64,000 nt of DNA from Pasteurellaceae bacterium RH1A (GCA_012221805.1 CP015195.1:1225771-1289770), one strand, 5' to 3'. Shown: positions 35,305 to 43,944, counted from the first letter of the stretch. Notes: generated by a model from the sequence alone, not told the origin. Numbers and translations are program-made.

Positions 35305-35694
35305 TTACTTTTGTAGATGGCTTTTGGCCATTGCATCTAAAAAGTTGATAAAACTGCGTTTTTGTTCGGTAGAGAGTTGCGACCAATGGTAATCCAAACG
35401 CATTTTTAGAGCATCGCTTCTGACGGGGACATAGGTGCGTTCATCACTAAAGGTAAGGCCGTTTGCTTGGCTATCAGCAAAAAACCAGCTGATGGGAGTG
35501 TCAAGTATAACGGCTATATTAACCAAATGGGCAACGTTGATTTTGGTTGCACCACGTTCATAGCGTGAGAACTGCTGTTGTGATACCCCGATTTGCTCTG
35601 CTAAATTTTCTGCACTTAGCCCAACTTCTTTGCGGCGTTGCTGTATCCGTTTACCTATTGCCAAATCGACTTCGGCAGCGACAAATCTGCTCAT
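35305..35694 (-). CDS. XRE-family transcriptional regulator
   Basis: A 129-residue protein with an N-terminal helix-turn-helix of the Cro/CI type (IGKRIQQRRKEVGLSAENLAEQIGVSQQQFSRYERGATK). The C-terminal helical part (MRLDYHWSQLSTEQKRSFINFLDAM) may dimerise. It is transcribed divergently from a surface lipoprotein gene. Two related TTGAGTA operators lie in between, one ten bases before this ATG and one over the lipoprotein's -10 box. It likely represses both itself and the lipoprotein. Confidence 0.85.
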   Translation of the reverse strand: MSRFVAAEVDLAIGKRIQQRRKEVGLSAENLAEQIGVSQQQFSRYERGATKINVAHLVNIAVILDTPISWFFADSQANGLTFSDERTYVPVRSDALKMRLDYHWSQLSTEQKRSFINFLDAMAKSHLQK

Positions 35695-35703
35695 TGATCT
35701 TCC

Positions 35704-35719
35704 TCAAATATTTACTCAA
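35704..35719. promoter_or_regulatory. Operator-like palindrome 1 (XRE side)
   Basis: TCAAATATTTACTCAA is an imperfect copy of TTGAGTA-AA-TACTCAA. It lies ten bases upstream of the regulator's ATG. Confidence 0.55.
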
Positions 35720-35774
35720 TGAACGATATTTTTCTTATTTTTACGCTTGCAATGATTGTTGTCATGTTGTAAAT

Positions 35775-35790
35775 TTGAGTAAATACTCAA
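35775..35790. promoter_or_regulatory. Operator-like palindrome 2 (lipoprotein side)
   Basis: TTGAGTAAATACTCAA is a perfect 7-2-7 palindrome. It overlaps the probable -10 box (after TTGTCA at 35759-35764) of the lipoprotein gene. Confidence 0.62.
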
Positions 35791-35814
35791 CCAATGACTA
35801 AATGAGGTCTTTTT

Positions 35815-36414
35815 ATGAAAAACATCAAACATTTATCACTTGCAACTCTAGTGTTGGCTCTCGCCGCATGTGGCGGAGGTGGTGGAGCTGGCACGGCTCA
35901 AACCCCTGATGGCGAAAAAATCAACTTAGAATTAAGTGACAAAGGGCAGATCGGCGGCAAGACACAAGAAGGCATTTTTGTTGGACAAAACAATAATGCT
36001 TCTTTCTATGGAGCTTGGCAAAAGGATGATAAATCCTTACATGAATTGCGTTATCAAGGTACAAAAACGGAAATTTTACCTCGAGGATCAGCAACTTATT
36101 TTGGTGATAGCTACTGGATTAGTGGCTGGACTGGAAATGTTGCCAATGGTGGTAAAACACGTTTAGATGTGGATTTTGATAATAAAACTATTGAGGGCAG
36201 TATTGATTATACCCTTGCTGAAGGCAGACGGGATATTACCTTACATAAAACCAACCTATCGGGTGCAGAGTTTTCAGGAAAAGCTAGTGTATTGCTTAAT
36301 GACAGTGGAACTTATAAAGGGGCCTTATTTGGAAAAAATGCTGAAGAAGCCGCTGGCCTTGTTGAGTTTAGTAATAACAGCAGTTTAAACACTTCGTTTG
36401 GCGGAAAACGCTAA
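35815..36414 (+). CDS. Surface lipoprotein with TbpB-like beta-barrel (probable Slam substrate)
   Basis: A 199-residue lipoprotein with lipobox LAAC (Cys19) followed by a glycine-rich tether (GGGGGAG). The remainder resembles the eight-stranded barrel domain of transferrin-binding protein B and factor H-binding-type proteins: EGIFVGQNN, AEFSGKASVLLNDSGTYKGALFG, and the C-terminal FGGKR. Such proteins are usually flipped to the cell surface by a Slam transporter, not found in this window. The ligand is unknown; haem, haemoglobin, transferrin or complement factors are possibilities. Start: ATG after GAGGTCTTTTT. Confidence 0.75.
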   Translation: MKNIKHLSLATLVLALAACGGGGGAGTAQTPDGEKINLELSDKGQIGGKTQEGIFVGQNNNASFYGAWQKDDKSLHELRYQGTKTEILPRGSATYFGDSYWISGWTGNVANGGKTRLDVDFDNKTIEGSIDYTLAEGRRDITLHKTNLSGAEFSGKASVLLNDSGTYKGALFGKNAEEAAGLVEFSNNSSLNTSFGGKR

Positions 36415-36687
36415 TTTTCCCTCCTATAAATAGGCTGAAAGGCGATTGGGGAGCTTGTCACTCCATAAACTTTTTGGCCATTTTATCCAATATCTCAATA
36501 CCTTAACCACCTTTAGGCACGTTTACCAAGTGCTTCATCAAGCGGTGCAAAATCCCTATTTTTCTGCAAATATTCCTTTGGGTATCATTCTAAATAACTT
36601 TTGGTTATAAGATACAGAAAAAGGATCTTTGCCCTTAAAAGTGATCGTTTTAGCATAGGCACAATTTTTACTTACTTAGGGAACAAT
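36415..36687. other. Intergenic region between lipoprotein and tcyP
   Basis: It holds a piece related to the 42466-42563 repeat (GAAAGGCGATTGGGGAGCTTG at about 36438) and an uptake core (TCAAGCGGTGCAAAATCC, about 36537) with TTTCTGCAAATA. No gene or clear promoter was identified. Confidence 0.5.
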
Positions 36688-38010
36688 ATGATTTTACTAA
36701 ACTTAGCAGTCTTCGCCTTGGGGCTTGTGCTCTTGGCCAAGCTCTATCGCAGCAGTCAAAAACTGGGCCAAACCGTCTTTATCGCCCTCCTTTTGGGGCT
36801 TGCAAGCGGGGCCATTTTGCAGATTTTTTACAATAAGGATGTGATTAACGGCACCTTGGATTGGGTAAACCTCATCGGCAATGGCTATGTGCGTTTGCTG
36901 CAAATGATCGTGATGCCGCTGGTCTTTATTTCTATTTTATCGGCCATTACCCGCCTTAACCAGGCCTCTTCCTTGGGCAAGATCAGCTTTAGCGTGCTGT
37001 CCGTGCTGCTGGTCACCACGGCCATTTCTGCGGCCATCGGTATTGCCATGGTATATCTCTTTGACCTCTCGGCCGAAGGCCTGGTGGCTGGCGAGCGTGA
37101 ATTGGCGGCTCAAGCCCGTGTAGAGGGCAGGGTAGATACGGTTAGCAACCTAAGTGTGCCGGCCATGCTTCTGTCCTTTATTCCAAGAAACCCTTTTGCG
37201 GAACTGACTGGAGCCAACCCAACCTCCATTATCAGCACGGTGATCTTTTCCGCCCTCTTGGGCTTGGCGGCCTTGAGTTTAGGCCGTGAAGACCAGGCCT
37301 TGGGCGAGCGTATTAGCCAAGGCGTGGACACCCTCAACAAGCTTATTATGCGTTTGGTGCGTTTTGTCATTCGCCTGACCCCTTACGGCGTTTTTGCCCT
37401 TATGATTAAGATGGCAGCTACATCGGCCTGGGCAGATATTGTCAATCTGGGCGGCTTTATTGTGGCTTCTTATGCAGCCATTATCTTGATGTTTATCGTG
37501 CATGGGATTTTGCTATTTTTGGCCAAAATCAACCCGCTTGATTACTACAAAAAGGTTTGGCCAACCCTGAGTTTTGCCTTTACCTCTCGATCCAGTGCGG
37601 CCACTCTCCCACTCAACATTGAAACCCAGACTAATAAATTGGGCAACAACAGCGTGATTGCCAACTTTTCCGCCACCTTTGGGGCAACTATTGGCCAGAA
37701 CGGCTGTGCGGGGATTTACCCGGCCATGTTGGCGGTGATGGTGGCGCCAACCGTGGGGGTGGATCCGTTTAGCTTGCAATATATTGCCACTCTGATTTTG
37801 GTGGTGGCTATCTCTTCCTTTGGGATTGCTGGCGTGGGCGGCGGGGCAACCTTTGCAGCTATTGTGGTCTTGTCTAGCCTCAACTTGCCGCTGGCCTTGG
37901 TGGGCTTGCTGATTTCCATTGAGCCGCTCATTGATATGGGCAGAACGGCCTTGAATGTGAATGGCGCCATGGTGGCTGGTACGATCAGTAATAAGTGGCT
38001 TAAGGACTAA
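36688..38010 (+). CDS. tcyP: L-cystine/sodium symporter TcyP (YdjN)
   Basis: A dicarboxylate/amino acid:cation symporter-family protein (440 residues) matching E. coli TcyP/YdjN in detail. Landmarks are NGYVRLLQMIVMPLVFISILSAI, FIPRNPFAELTGANPTSIIS, the re-entrant loop TSRSSAATLPLN, and IGQNGCAGIYPAMLAVMVAP. It imports cystine as a sulfur source. The start MILLNLAVF follows TTAGGGAACAAT; longer in-frame starts run into poorly conserved sequence. Confidence 0.93.
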   Translation: MILLNLAVFALGLVLLAKLYRSSQKLGQTVFIALLLGLASGAILQIFYNKDVINGTLDWVNLIGNGYVRLLQMIVMPLVFISILSAITRLNQASSLGKISFSVLSVLLVTTAISAAIGIAMVYLFDLSAEGLVAGERELAAQARVEGRVDTVSNLSVPAMLLSFIPRNPFAELTGANPTSIISTVIFSALLGLAALSLGREDQALGERISQGVDTLNKLIMRLVRFVIRLTPYGVFALMIKMAATSAWADIVNLGGFIVASYAAIILMFIVHGILLFLAKINPLDYYKKVWPTLSFAFTSRSSAATLPLNIETQTNKLGNNSVIANFSATFGATIGQNGCAGIYPAMLAVMVAPTVGVDPFSLQYIATLILVVAISSFGIAGVGGGATFAAIVVLSSLNLPLALVGLLISIEPLIDMGRTALNVNGAMVAGTISNKWLKD

Positions 38011-38086
38011 GCCAGATTTTGATTAAGGCAAAAACTAGGCTATAATCCGCCAGTTTTTGCCTTCTTTATTTTTAGGAATTTTTTTG

Positions 38087-38509
38087 ATGTTTAAATCATC
38101 TTTAGTGCTTTTTTCTGCTGCCGCTTTGGCCGCCTGTTCTGGCTCCCAGCCAACCTTTCAAACCATTTCGGACAAGCAAATGCAGGCCTATATTGTGGCA
38201 GCCAACCAGGCTGAACAATGCCTCTATCCGCAGATCCAACAGATGAATAACCAGGTTCATGCTTTTTATGAGTCCTTGCCTATCAATGAAACGGCTTTTT
38301 TGCATACTTATAGCGATGAATTGTTAAAGCAGGAAATTGGGGAGACGGCCTTTGACAATATTCAGCGTAATACCCAGGCAAGAGAATATTTTGAAAAACA
38401 ATTTACCCGTTTAAACCACTCCAAACCCACCAAACTTAATCCGCAGTTTTGTGCAGAAACCAGGCTGAAACAGCGGGAGTTTTTGGGCCAGTATGGGCGG
38501 GTGATTTAA
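38087..38509 (+). CDS. Small lipoprotein of unknown function (possibly DUF5358)
   Basis: A 140-residue protein with signal peptide MFKSSLVLFSAAALAAC; the lipobox Cys is residue 17. The mature part is helical and hydrophilic, with two further cysteines (EQCLYPQIQQMNN and NPQFCAETRLKQREFLGQYG) that could pair. Such proteins occur across Pasteurellaceae; the DUF5358 assignment is from memory and unsure. Start chosen downstream of TTTTAGGAATTT; the gene is followed by a palindromic repeat. Confidence 0.65.
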   Translation: MFKSSLVLFSAAALAACSGSQPTFQTISDKQMQAYIVAANQAEQCLYPQIQQMNNQVHAFYESLPINETAFLHTYSDELLKQEIGETAFDNIQRNTQAREYFEKQFTRLNHSKPTKLNPQFCAETRLKQREFLGQYGRVI

Positions 38510-38538
38510 AAATCTCCCTCCGCCTTCGGCACCTCACT

Positions 38539-38611
38539 GATGGCGCCAGCCTCCAGGCAGGTGCCTTATTTTTTAAGAGTGATGAGCACCAGCGAGGACG
38601 CTGGCGCTATC
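38539..38611. repeat. Palindromic GCGCCAGC repeat, copy d (alpha + beta arms)
   Basis: The left arm is alpha with one mismatch (GGCGCCAGCCTCCAGGCAGG). The right arm is beta (GCACCAGCGAGGACGCTGGC). It lies between the convergent lipoprotein and nth genes. Confidence 0.85.
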
Positions 38612-38651
38612 TATAGTAGATTGGGGCAAATGTGATTTGCCCCTACAAACC

Positions 38652-39287
38652 TCAAATCTCCGTCTTTTCCTTATACTCACACAAATCTTCAATCAAACAA
38701 GAACCACAGCGAGGCTTGCGGGCGATGCAGGTATAACGGCCGTGGAGAATAAGCCAGTGGTGGACATCCACCTTAAATTCGGCAGGCACGACTTTTAGCA
38801 ATTTTTCCTCTACCTTCACCACATCCTTACCTGGGGCAAAGTTGGTGCGGTTGGCTACCCGAAAGATATGGGTATCGACTGCAATAGTGGGGTGGCCAAA
38901 GGCCGTGTTAAGTACCACATTGGCCGTTTTTCGCCCTACGCCAGCCAAGGCTTCTAGGGCTTCTCGGGATTCAGGCACTTGGCTATTATGTTTTTCAATT
39001 AAGTCCCGACAGGTTTTGATAATGTTTTCTGCCTTGCTGTTGAAAAGCCCGATGGTCTTGATGTATTCCTTAAGCCCATCTACGCCCAGGGCCAAAATGG
39101 CTTCGGGGGTATTGGCCACAGGGAAGAGCTTATCTGTGGCCTTATTCACGCCCTTGTCGGTGGCCTGGGCAGATAAGATTACGGCAATTAACAGCTCAAA
39201 GGGGGAGCTGAAATTGAGTTCCGTGGTGGGGTGGGGGTTGTTGTCCCGTAAGCGACTTAAGATTTCGACACGTTTTGCTTGGTTCAT
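38652..39287 (-). CDS. nth: Endonuclease III
   Basis: A DNA glycosylase/AP lyase for oxidised pyrimidines (211 residues). The helix-hairpin-helix with catalytic Lys is in LAGVGRKTANVVLN, and the catalytic Asp in VDTHIFR. The C-terminal 4Fe-4S ligands follow C-x6-C-x2-C-x5-C (CIARKPRCGSCLIEDLC). It starts 14 bases after the yfcA-type gene and may share its mRNA. Confidence 0.96.
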   Translation of the reverse strand: MNQAKRVEILSRLRDNNPHPTTELNFSSPFELLIAVILSAQATDKGVNKATDKLFPVANTPEAILALGVDGLKEYIKTIGLFNSKAENIIKTCRDLIEKHNSQVPESREALEALAGVGRKTANVVLNTAFGHPTIAVDTHIFRVANRTNFAPGKDVVKVEEKLLKVVPAEFKVDVHHWLILHGRYTCIARKPRCGSCLIEDLCEYKEKTEI

Positions 39288-39301
39288 ATCTCTCTAAATA
39301 C

Positions 39302-40075
39302 CTATCCTAAAAACGAAAAATAGCCCTGATCCCACAACATCTTGCCCACCATCACCAGGGAAATGGTCACGATCATAGGGCGAATAAGTTGTTTGCCCTT
39401 GGTCACCACCATTCTAGCCCCCATGGCTCCGCCAATAAACTGGCCGATCATCATAATCAAGCCCACCTTCCATAAAATTGCCCCGCCCAGCATAAAGAAA
39501 ATCAGGGAGGCCAGGTTGGAGGTAAAATTCAAGACCTTGGCATGGGCAACAGCTTTAGGCAGGTTAAAGCCCAGCAAAAGCACAAAGGCCAGGGTGAAAA
39601 AAGATCCTGTGGCAGGGCCAAAGAGCCCATCATAAAAGCCAATGCCTAGGGCCGCTGTAAAGGCGAAAAGCGGAAAGCTGATACGCTGCTTACGATCTTC
39701 CTCGCCAATGCTGGGGCTAAAGAGGAAATAAAGGGCAATGATGAGGACTAAGAAGGGCAGGATAACCTTGAGCTGATCCACATCTAACATTTGCACCAGT
39801 ATTGTACCTGCACTTGCCCCTAAAAAGGTCAATAAAATCAATAGGCTAATCTGACGTAAATTAACGGCCTTTTGGCGAATGAAATAGAGGGAGGCCGAAA
39901 AAGATCCGCCACAGGCCTGGAGCTTGTTGGTGCCCAGAGCTACAGCAGGCGGCAGGCCAGCAGCCAAGAGGGCAGGGATGGTAATCAGTCCGCCCCCACC
40001 TGCGATGGAGTCAATAAAACCTGCGACTGTGGCCGCAATAAATAAGAGTGCTAATACGTCAAAACCTAATTCCAT
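39302..40075 (-). CDS. yfcA: TSUP-family membrane transporter (YfcA/TauE-SafE type)
   Basis: A 257-residue inner-membrane protein with about eight helices and family motifs FIDSIAGGGGLITIPALLAAGLPP and GTNKLQACGGSF, plus GFYDGLFGPATGSF. Family members export sulfite, sulfoacetate and similar anions; the substrate of YfcA-type members is not established. The start MELGFD is chosen; upstream in-frame extension passes through an uptake sequence (CACAAGCGGTTGAAAAAG) and is not conserved. Confidence 0.88.
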   Translation of the reverse strand: MELGFDVLALLFIAATVAGFIDSIAGGGGLITIPALLAAGLPPAVALGTNKLQACGGSFSASLYFIRQKAVNLRQISLLILLTFLGASAGTILVQMLDVDQLKVILPFLVLIIALYFLFSPSIGEEDRKQRISFPLFAFTAALGIGFYDGLFGPATGSFFTLAFVLLLGFNLPKAVAHAKVLNFTSNLASLIFFMLGGAILWKVGLIMMIGQFIGGAMGARMVVTKGKQLIRPMIVTISLVMVGKMLWDQGYFSFLG

Positions 40076-40216
40076 AAGTCCCCACAAGCGGTTGAAAAAG
40101 TGAAAAAATTTGCAAGCAAGAGTAGCATTTCTTGGCTGGCTTGTTAATGGCCAAATGAGGTAAGGCAGGCATAAGGGGCAGAAAATCTGATTTGGCTTCA
40201 AACTAAATCTTTATTT

Positions 40217-40232
40217 TGTGAAAGAGATCACG
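40217..40232 (+). promoter_or_regulatory. CRP-type site upstream of oppA
   Basis: TGTGAAAGAGATCACG matches TGTGA-N6-TCACA in nine of ten defined positions. It lies about 90 bases before the oppA start codon. Confidence 0.68.
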
Positions 40233-40318
40233 TTTTTGAAAGTAAATGGCTTGTTAAAAAAAGGTGATTAGGGTAATTTACGCCCCGTTTATTTCCCCAA
40301 AATCAGAGGTTAAACCCC

Positions 40319-41962
40319 ATGCAAGCGCAAAAACAACTAAAAAAACTCTTTACCCTTTCCCTCCTAGGCAGCCTTGTGGCCTTTTCCCACCAAGCTTTTG
40401 CGGCCAAGGTGCCAGCGGGTGTTGAGCTGGCTGCCAAACAAGAAATTGCCCTGCAAACGACAGCGGAAGTGAGTACGCTTGACCCGCAAAAGGCGTCAGG
40501 CGTGCCGGAATCCCGTGTCCTGCGCCAATTATCGGAGGGCTTGGTGATTACCGATGAGGCCGATAATATCATTCCAGGCGTGGCAGAGCGCTGGGAAAGT
40601 TCGCCTGATTTTAAAGAATGGACCTTCCACCTGCGTCAAGATGCCAAGTGGTCAAACGGCGATCCTGTCACTGCTCAAGACTTCGTTTTTGCCTGGCAGC
40701 GCTTGGTTGATCCTGCAACTGCCTCCCCTTATGCCTCTTATTTGAACTTTATGCAGCTAGAAAATGCGGCCAAAGTTGTAGCAGGCCAAGCACCTAAGGA
40801 AAGTTTAGGCGTTAAAGCCCTGGATGATCACACCCTGCAACTGACTCTTGAGGCCTCTGTGCCTTATGCGGTGGAGCTAACCCAACACTCCTCACTTATG
40901 CCGGTTCATCGTGCTTCTGTAGAAAAATATGGCGATAACTGGACGGCCGCAGATAAGTTTATCGGCAATGGTGCTTATAAAATCAGCAACCGAGTGATTA
41001 ACGAAAAATTAGAGCTAGTGCGTAACGACCAGTACTGGAATGATAAGGAAACCGTGATTGATAAGGCCACCTTTGTTGTGCTGGGTGAAAGTGCAGGCAT
41101 TAACCGCTTCCGTTCAGGAGACCTAGACGTTGCGATGATGCCACAACCCCTCTACAAGGATGCAAAATTCCAGCAAGAATATGGCTCGCAGATCCACAAG
41201 TTCCAGAAATTAGGCACCTTTATCTATAAATTCAATATGAATAAGGCTCCACTAGACGATGTTCGGGTGCGTAAGGCCTTGGATTTAGGGGTAGATCGGG
41301 ATGTGATTGCTCATAAGGTGCTGGGCTTTGGTCAAAAACCAACCTTTACCTTTACCCCTGACTACATCGGCGCAGGCGAAAAAATCCAACAGCCTGAATA
41401 TGCTAAATGGACTCAGCAGGAGCGTAATGAAGAAGCCAAGAAACTCTTGCGGGAAGCAGGCTTTAGCAAGCAAAATCCACTCAAGGCAGAATTGCTCTAT
41501 AACACCAACGATGGCTTAAAAACCATCGCCATTGCAGTGGGTTCTATGTGGAAAACCAACCTTGATGGCATGGTTAATATCAGCCTCAAAAACCAAGAGT
41601 GGAAAACCTTCTTAGACATGAAAAAACAAGGCAACTACGAGATCATTTTCTCTGCCTGGAGTGCCGACTACAACGAAGCCAGCACCTTCTTGACCTACTT
41701 CTTGTCTAACAGTGAGCAAAATACCTCAGGCTTTAAGAGCGAGAAATTTGATGCTTTAATTGCTCAATCCTATGAAGCCAAAACCGAGGACGAGCGGGCA
41801 GAAATCTATGCCCAAGCAGAAGCTGAGCTAGACAGCCACCACCCATTTGTTGCTCTTTACCACTATGCTGGCCTCTTTATTAAGAACCCGAAACTCAAGG
41901 GCTATGAAGGCAAGAGCGCCCAAGACAACTACCGCATTAAAGATTTCTACCTTGAAAAATAG
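40319..41962 (+). CDS. oppA: Oligopeptide ABC transporter binding protein OppA (orphan)
   Basis: A 547-residue SBP family 5 protein with a Sec signal peptide (cleavage after AFSHQAFA). Landmarks are STLDPQKASGVPESRVLRQLSEGL, LRQDAKWSNGDPVTAQDFVFAWQRLVDP, IGNGAYK and a C-terminal half with FNMNKAPLDDVRVRKALDL. It closely resembles OppA of E. coli and Haemophilus. The oppBCDF genes are not adjacent; the next gene is rplY. A CRP-type site upstream suggests carbon control. Start: ATG after AGAGGTTAAACCCC. Confidence 0.88.
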   Translation: MQAQKQLKKLFTLSLLGSLVAFSHQAFAAKVPAGVELAAKQEIALQTTAEVSTLDPQKASGVPESRVLRQLSEGLVITDEADNIIPGVAERWESSPDFKEWTFHLRQDAKWSNGDPVTAQDFVFAWQRLVDPATASPYASYLNFMQLENAAKVVAGQAPKESLGVKALDDHTLQLTLEASVPYAVELTQHSSLMPVHRASVEKYGDNWTAADKFIGNGAYKISNRVINEKLELVRNDQYWNDKETVIDKATFVVLGESAGINRFRSGDLDVAMMPQPLYKDAKFQQEYGSQIHKFQKLGTFIYKFNMNKAPLDDVRVRKALDLGVDRDVIAHKVLGFGQKPTFTFTPDYIGAGEKIQQPEYAKWTQQERNEEAKKLLREAGFSKQNPLKAELLYNTNDGLKTIAIAVGSMWKTNLDGMVNISLKNQEWKTFLDMKKQGNYEIIFSAWSADYNEASTFLTYFLSNSEQNTSGFKSEKFDALIAQSYEAKTEDERAEIYAQAEAELDSHHPFVALYHYAGLFIKNPKLKGYEGKSAQDNYRIKDFYLEK

Positions 41963-42002
41963 AAAAGGCTTTATTTTTTAAGCGATTTGGATTAAAATGC
42001 CC

Positions 42003-42033
42003 CTCGACCGACTGTTCAAGTCGGTCGAGTTAT
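42003..42033 (+). terminator. Strong hairpin between oppA and rplY
   Basis: CTCGACCGACT and AGTCGGTCGAG form a perfect 11-bp stem with loop GTTCA, followed by TTATTTA. It could terminate oppA or be part of an L25 leader; a second small hairpin (ATAGC...GCTAT) follows at about 42042. Confidence 0.65.
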
Positions 42034-42095
42034 TTATAGGGAATAGCTGGGTCGCCTGCTATTTAATTTAAACCTTTTATTAGAGAATAAAAAAA

Positions 42096-42383
42096 ATGTC
42101 ATTTACATTTGAAGCTGAAGTACGTTTAACGCAAGGTAAGGGTGCGAGCCGCCGCCTGCGTCACAATGATCAAGTGCCTGCCATCATCTACGGTGGTTCA
42201 GAAGCGCCTTTATCAATCGTTTTAGACCACAACAAAGTAAACAACGCCCAAGTTCACGATGCGTTCTATGCTGAAGTTTTAACGATTGTTGTTGGCGGTA
42301 AAGAAGAGAAAGTGAAGGTTCAAGCCATCCAACGCCACCCAACCAAACCAAAATTAGTGCACTTAGACTTTAAACGTGCTTAA
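42096..42383 (+). CDS. rplY: 50S ribosomal protein L25
   Basis: The short (95-residue) bL25 form, binding 5S rRNA, as in E. coli (94 residues). The segment [26 protein letters not shown] and the C-terminal [19 protein letters not shown] are conserved (the first residues here read [12 protein letters not shown]). The Shine-Dalgarno sequence is weak (TTAGAGAATAAAAAAA). The leader contains a strong hairpin. Confidence 0.95.
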   Translation: MSFTFEAEVRLTQGKGASRRLRHNDQVPAIIYGGSEAPLSIVLDHNKVNNAQVHDAFYAEVLTIVVGGKEEKVKVQAIQRHPTKPKLVHLDFKRA

Positions 42384-42403
42384 TTCTTAGCATAAAAAGA
42401 AAT

Positions 42404-42443
42404 GATAAAGCACTTTGATTCCTGTCAAAGTGCTTTATTTTTT
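42404..42443 (+). terminator. Terminator of rplY
   Basis: AAAGCACTTTGA and TCAAAGTGCTTT form a 12-bp stem with a 6-base loop, then ATTTTTTGG. Confidence 0.9.
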
Positions 42444-42465
42444 GGATTATGTCGCTATGCTCATA

Positions 42466-42563
42466 GAACTGAAAGACGGTTGGTGAGCTTGTCGAACCAT
42501 AAGTCTTTCAGTGTCGTGTGGCACAAAACTTATGCTTCGACAGGCTCAGCAACCGTTTTGTGC
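42466..42563. repeat. Nested inverted repeat with GCTTGTCGAACC / GCTTCGACAGGC arms
   Basis: A long inverted repeat (42476-42502 with 42529-42556) is built so that each arm also carries its own hairpin (CTGAAAGAC...GTCTTTCAG and GCACAAAAC...GTTTTGTGC). It can fold as one long stem or two separate ones. A related fragment lies at about 36438. Confidence 0.72.
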
Positions 42564-42657
42564 AAGTGCTACATGAGTGTACAATCAATCTACACGTTGA
42601 TTTTTTCAGCAAACACAATACTTTTGCAAATTTTTAAAGAATTTCCCCCGCTTGAAT

Positions 42658-42684
42658 GAACTTTTTTTAAATCTAAGCCACTAA
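42658..42684 (+). promoter_or_regulatory. Candidate sigma-E promoter of rpoE
   Basis: GAACTT (42658-42663), then 16 bases, then ACTAA (42680-42684). This resembles the sigma-E consensus GGAACTT-N16-TCTRA, so rpoE may activate itself as in E. coli. Confidence 0.42.
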
Positions 42685-42751
42685 CCCAACGTAAGTGATC
42701 TAGAAACAAGAAAAATAAAGAAGGCAGCGAAGTTTAGGAGAATGCCGATAG

Positions 42752-43330
42752 ATGAGTGAGCAAATCACCGATCAGGAATTAGTTGAACGTACGCAAAAAG
42801 GTGATAAAAAAGCATTTAATTTACTGGTGGTACGTTATCAAAACCGAGTAGCAGGCTTGCTAACTCGCTATGTTTCACGGGATGACATCCCCGATATTGT
42901 GCAAGAATCTTTTATCAAGGCCTATCGCTCCTTAGACAGTTTCCGGGGTGAAAGTGCTTTTTATACTTGGCTTTACCGCATTGCGGTAAACACCGCAAAG
43001 AATCATTTAACTTCCTTAGGCCGTCGCCCGCCCAAAGAAGATATTTTGGCCGAAGATGCAGAAAGCTACGATAGCGGCAGTCAGTTGCGTGACACCGACA
43101 CGCCTGAAAACCTAGTGCTTTCTGATGAGCTTAAACGCATTGTATTTGATACCATCGAAAATTTGCCAGACGAATTGAAAACCGCCATCACCCTGCGGGA
43201 GATAGAAGGTTTAAGTTATGAGGAAATCGCCGAGGTCATGCAATGCCCAGTTGGAACAGTACGTTCCCGTATTTTCCGTGCTCGAGAAGCCATTGATGCA
43301 AAAGTAAACCCGCTAATGCAACAGCATTAG
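42752..43330 (+). CDS. rpoE: RNA polymerase sigma-E factor
   Basis: The ECF sigma factor (192 residues) for envelope stress. Region 2 includes FNLLVVRYQNRVAGLLTRYV and YRSLDSFRGESAFYTWLYRIAVNTAKNHL; region 4 includes LPDELKTAITLREIEGLSYEEIAEVMQCPVGTVRSRIFRAREAI. It is followed at 40 bases by rseA, its membrane anti-sigma. No rseB or rseC follows rseA here. Confidence 0.97.
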   Translation: MSEQITDQELVERTQKGDKKAFNLLVVRYQNRVAGLLTRYVSRDDIPDIVQESFIKAYRSLDSFRGESAFYTWLYRIAVNTAKNHLTSLGRRPPKEDILAEDAESYDSGSQLRDTDTPENLVLSDELKRIVFDTIENLPDELKTAITLREIEGLSYEEIAEVMQCPVGTVRSRIFRAREAIDAKVNPLMQQH

Positions 43331-43370
43331 TTTAGAAATTGTGCAGAATTCAAGTAGATTGGAGTAAATT

Positions 43371-43907
43371 ATGCAAGAGAAAGAAACCCTATCGGCCTAT
43401 ATGGATGGCAACCCAGCCGAGGGTCATTTCGTTGATACCTTGGTAAAAAGTCCTGAGTTACAAAAAACCTGGGCCAGCTACCACACCATTCGCAGTGTCA
43501 TGCGGGGCGAAGAGCAGCTTTTAGGCCTGGATTTCAGTGCCAAAATGGAAGCCTTGATTGAACAAGAACAAATGGGTTCAGAAACCCAAGCGCCGAAAAA
43601 AGGTCTCCTGCTCAAATTAAAAGGCTGGAGCACCCCACTCCTGCAAGCAGGGATCGCAGCTTCTGTCTGCTTGATGGCTGTCGTAGGTGTTAATCTCTAC
43701 AATGCTAACAGCAGCAGCGAAGTGGCCCAAGTTGAGCAGCCTGTTTTGCAAACCCTGCCCTTTACCAACACGGTTCAACAGGTCAGCTACCAAATTGCTA
43801 ACCCTCAACAGCCTACCAAAGAGCAGTTGGAGTATCAGCAACAGCGTATCAACGAGCTGTTACAAAGCCACGAATTACAGCGCCATAGCACGCAACCAAA
43901 TAAATAA
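43371..43907 (+). CDS. rseA: Anti-sigma-E factor RseA
   Basis: A 178-residue single-pass membrane protein. The N-terminal cytoplasmic domain (KETLSAYMDGNPAEGHFVDTLVKSPELQKTWASYHTIRSVMRGE) binds sigma-E. A transmembrane helix (about residues 91-110, LLQAGIAASVCLMAVVGVNL) is followed by a Gln-rich periplasmic tail. Proteolysis by DegS/RseP would release sigma-E. The terminator follows directly, so the operon is rpoE-rseA only. Confidence 0.93.
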   Translation: MQEKETLSAYMDGNPAEGHFVDTLVKSPELQKTWASYHTIRSVMRGEEQLLGLDFSAKMEALIEQEQMGSETQAPKKGLLLKLKGWSTPLLQAGIAASVCLMAVVGVNLYNANSSSEVAQVEQPVLQTLPFTNTVQQVSYQIANPQQPTKEQLEYQQQRINELLQSHELQRHSTQPNK

Positions 43908-43917
43908 ATATCATCAC

Positions 43918-43944
43918 AAAAAGCCACGATTTCGTGGCTTTTTT
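43918..43944 (+). terminator. Terminator of rpoE-rseA
   Basis: AAAAGCCACG and CGTGGCTTTT pair around a 4-base loop, with a six-T run. Confidence 0.93.

Larger units (their letters stand above)
42384..42751. other. Region between rplY and rpoE
   Basis: Contents: the rplY terminator (42404-42443), a nested inverted repeat (42466-42563), an uptake-like stretch (TTTGCAAATTTTT...CCCCGCTTG, about 42623-42653) and a candidate sigma-E promoter (42658-42684). An apparent open frame over this region is repeat-derived; I see no gene. Confidence 0.65.

Noticed and set aside
42402..42659. Open frame downstream of rplY
   Set aside because: It runs through the rplY terminator and a nested inverted repeat; the peptide has no family resemblance.
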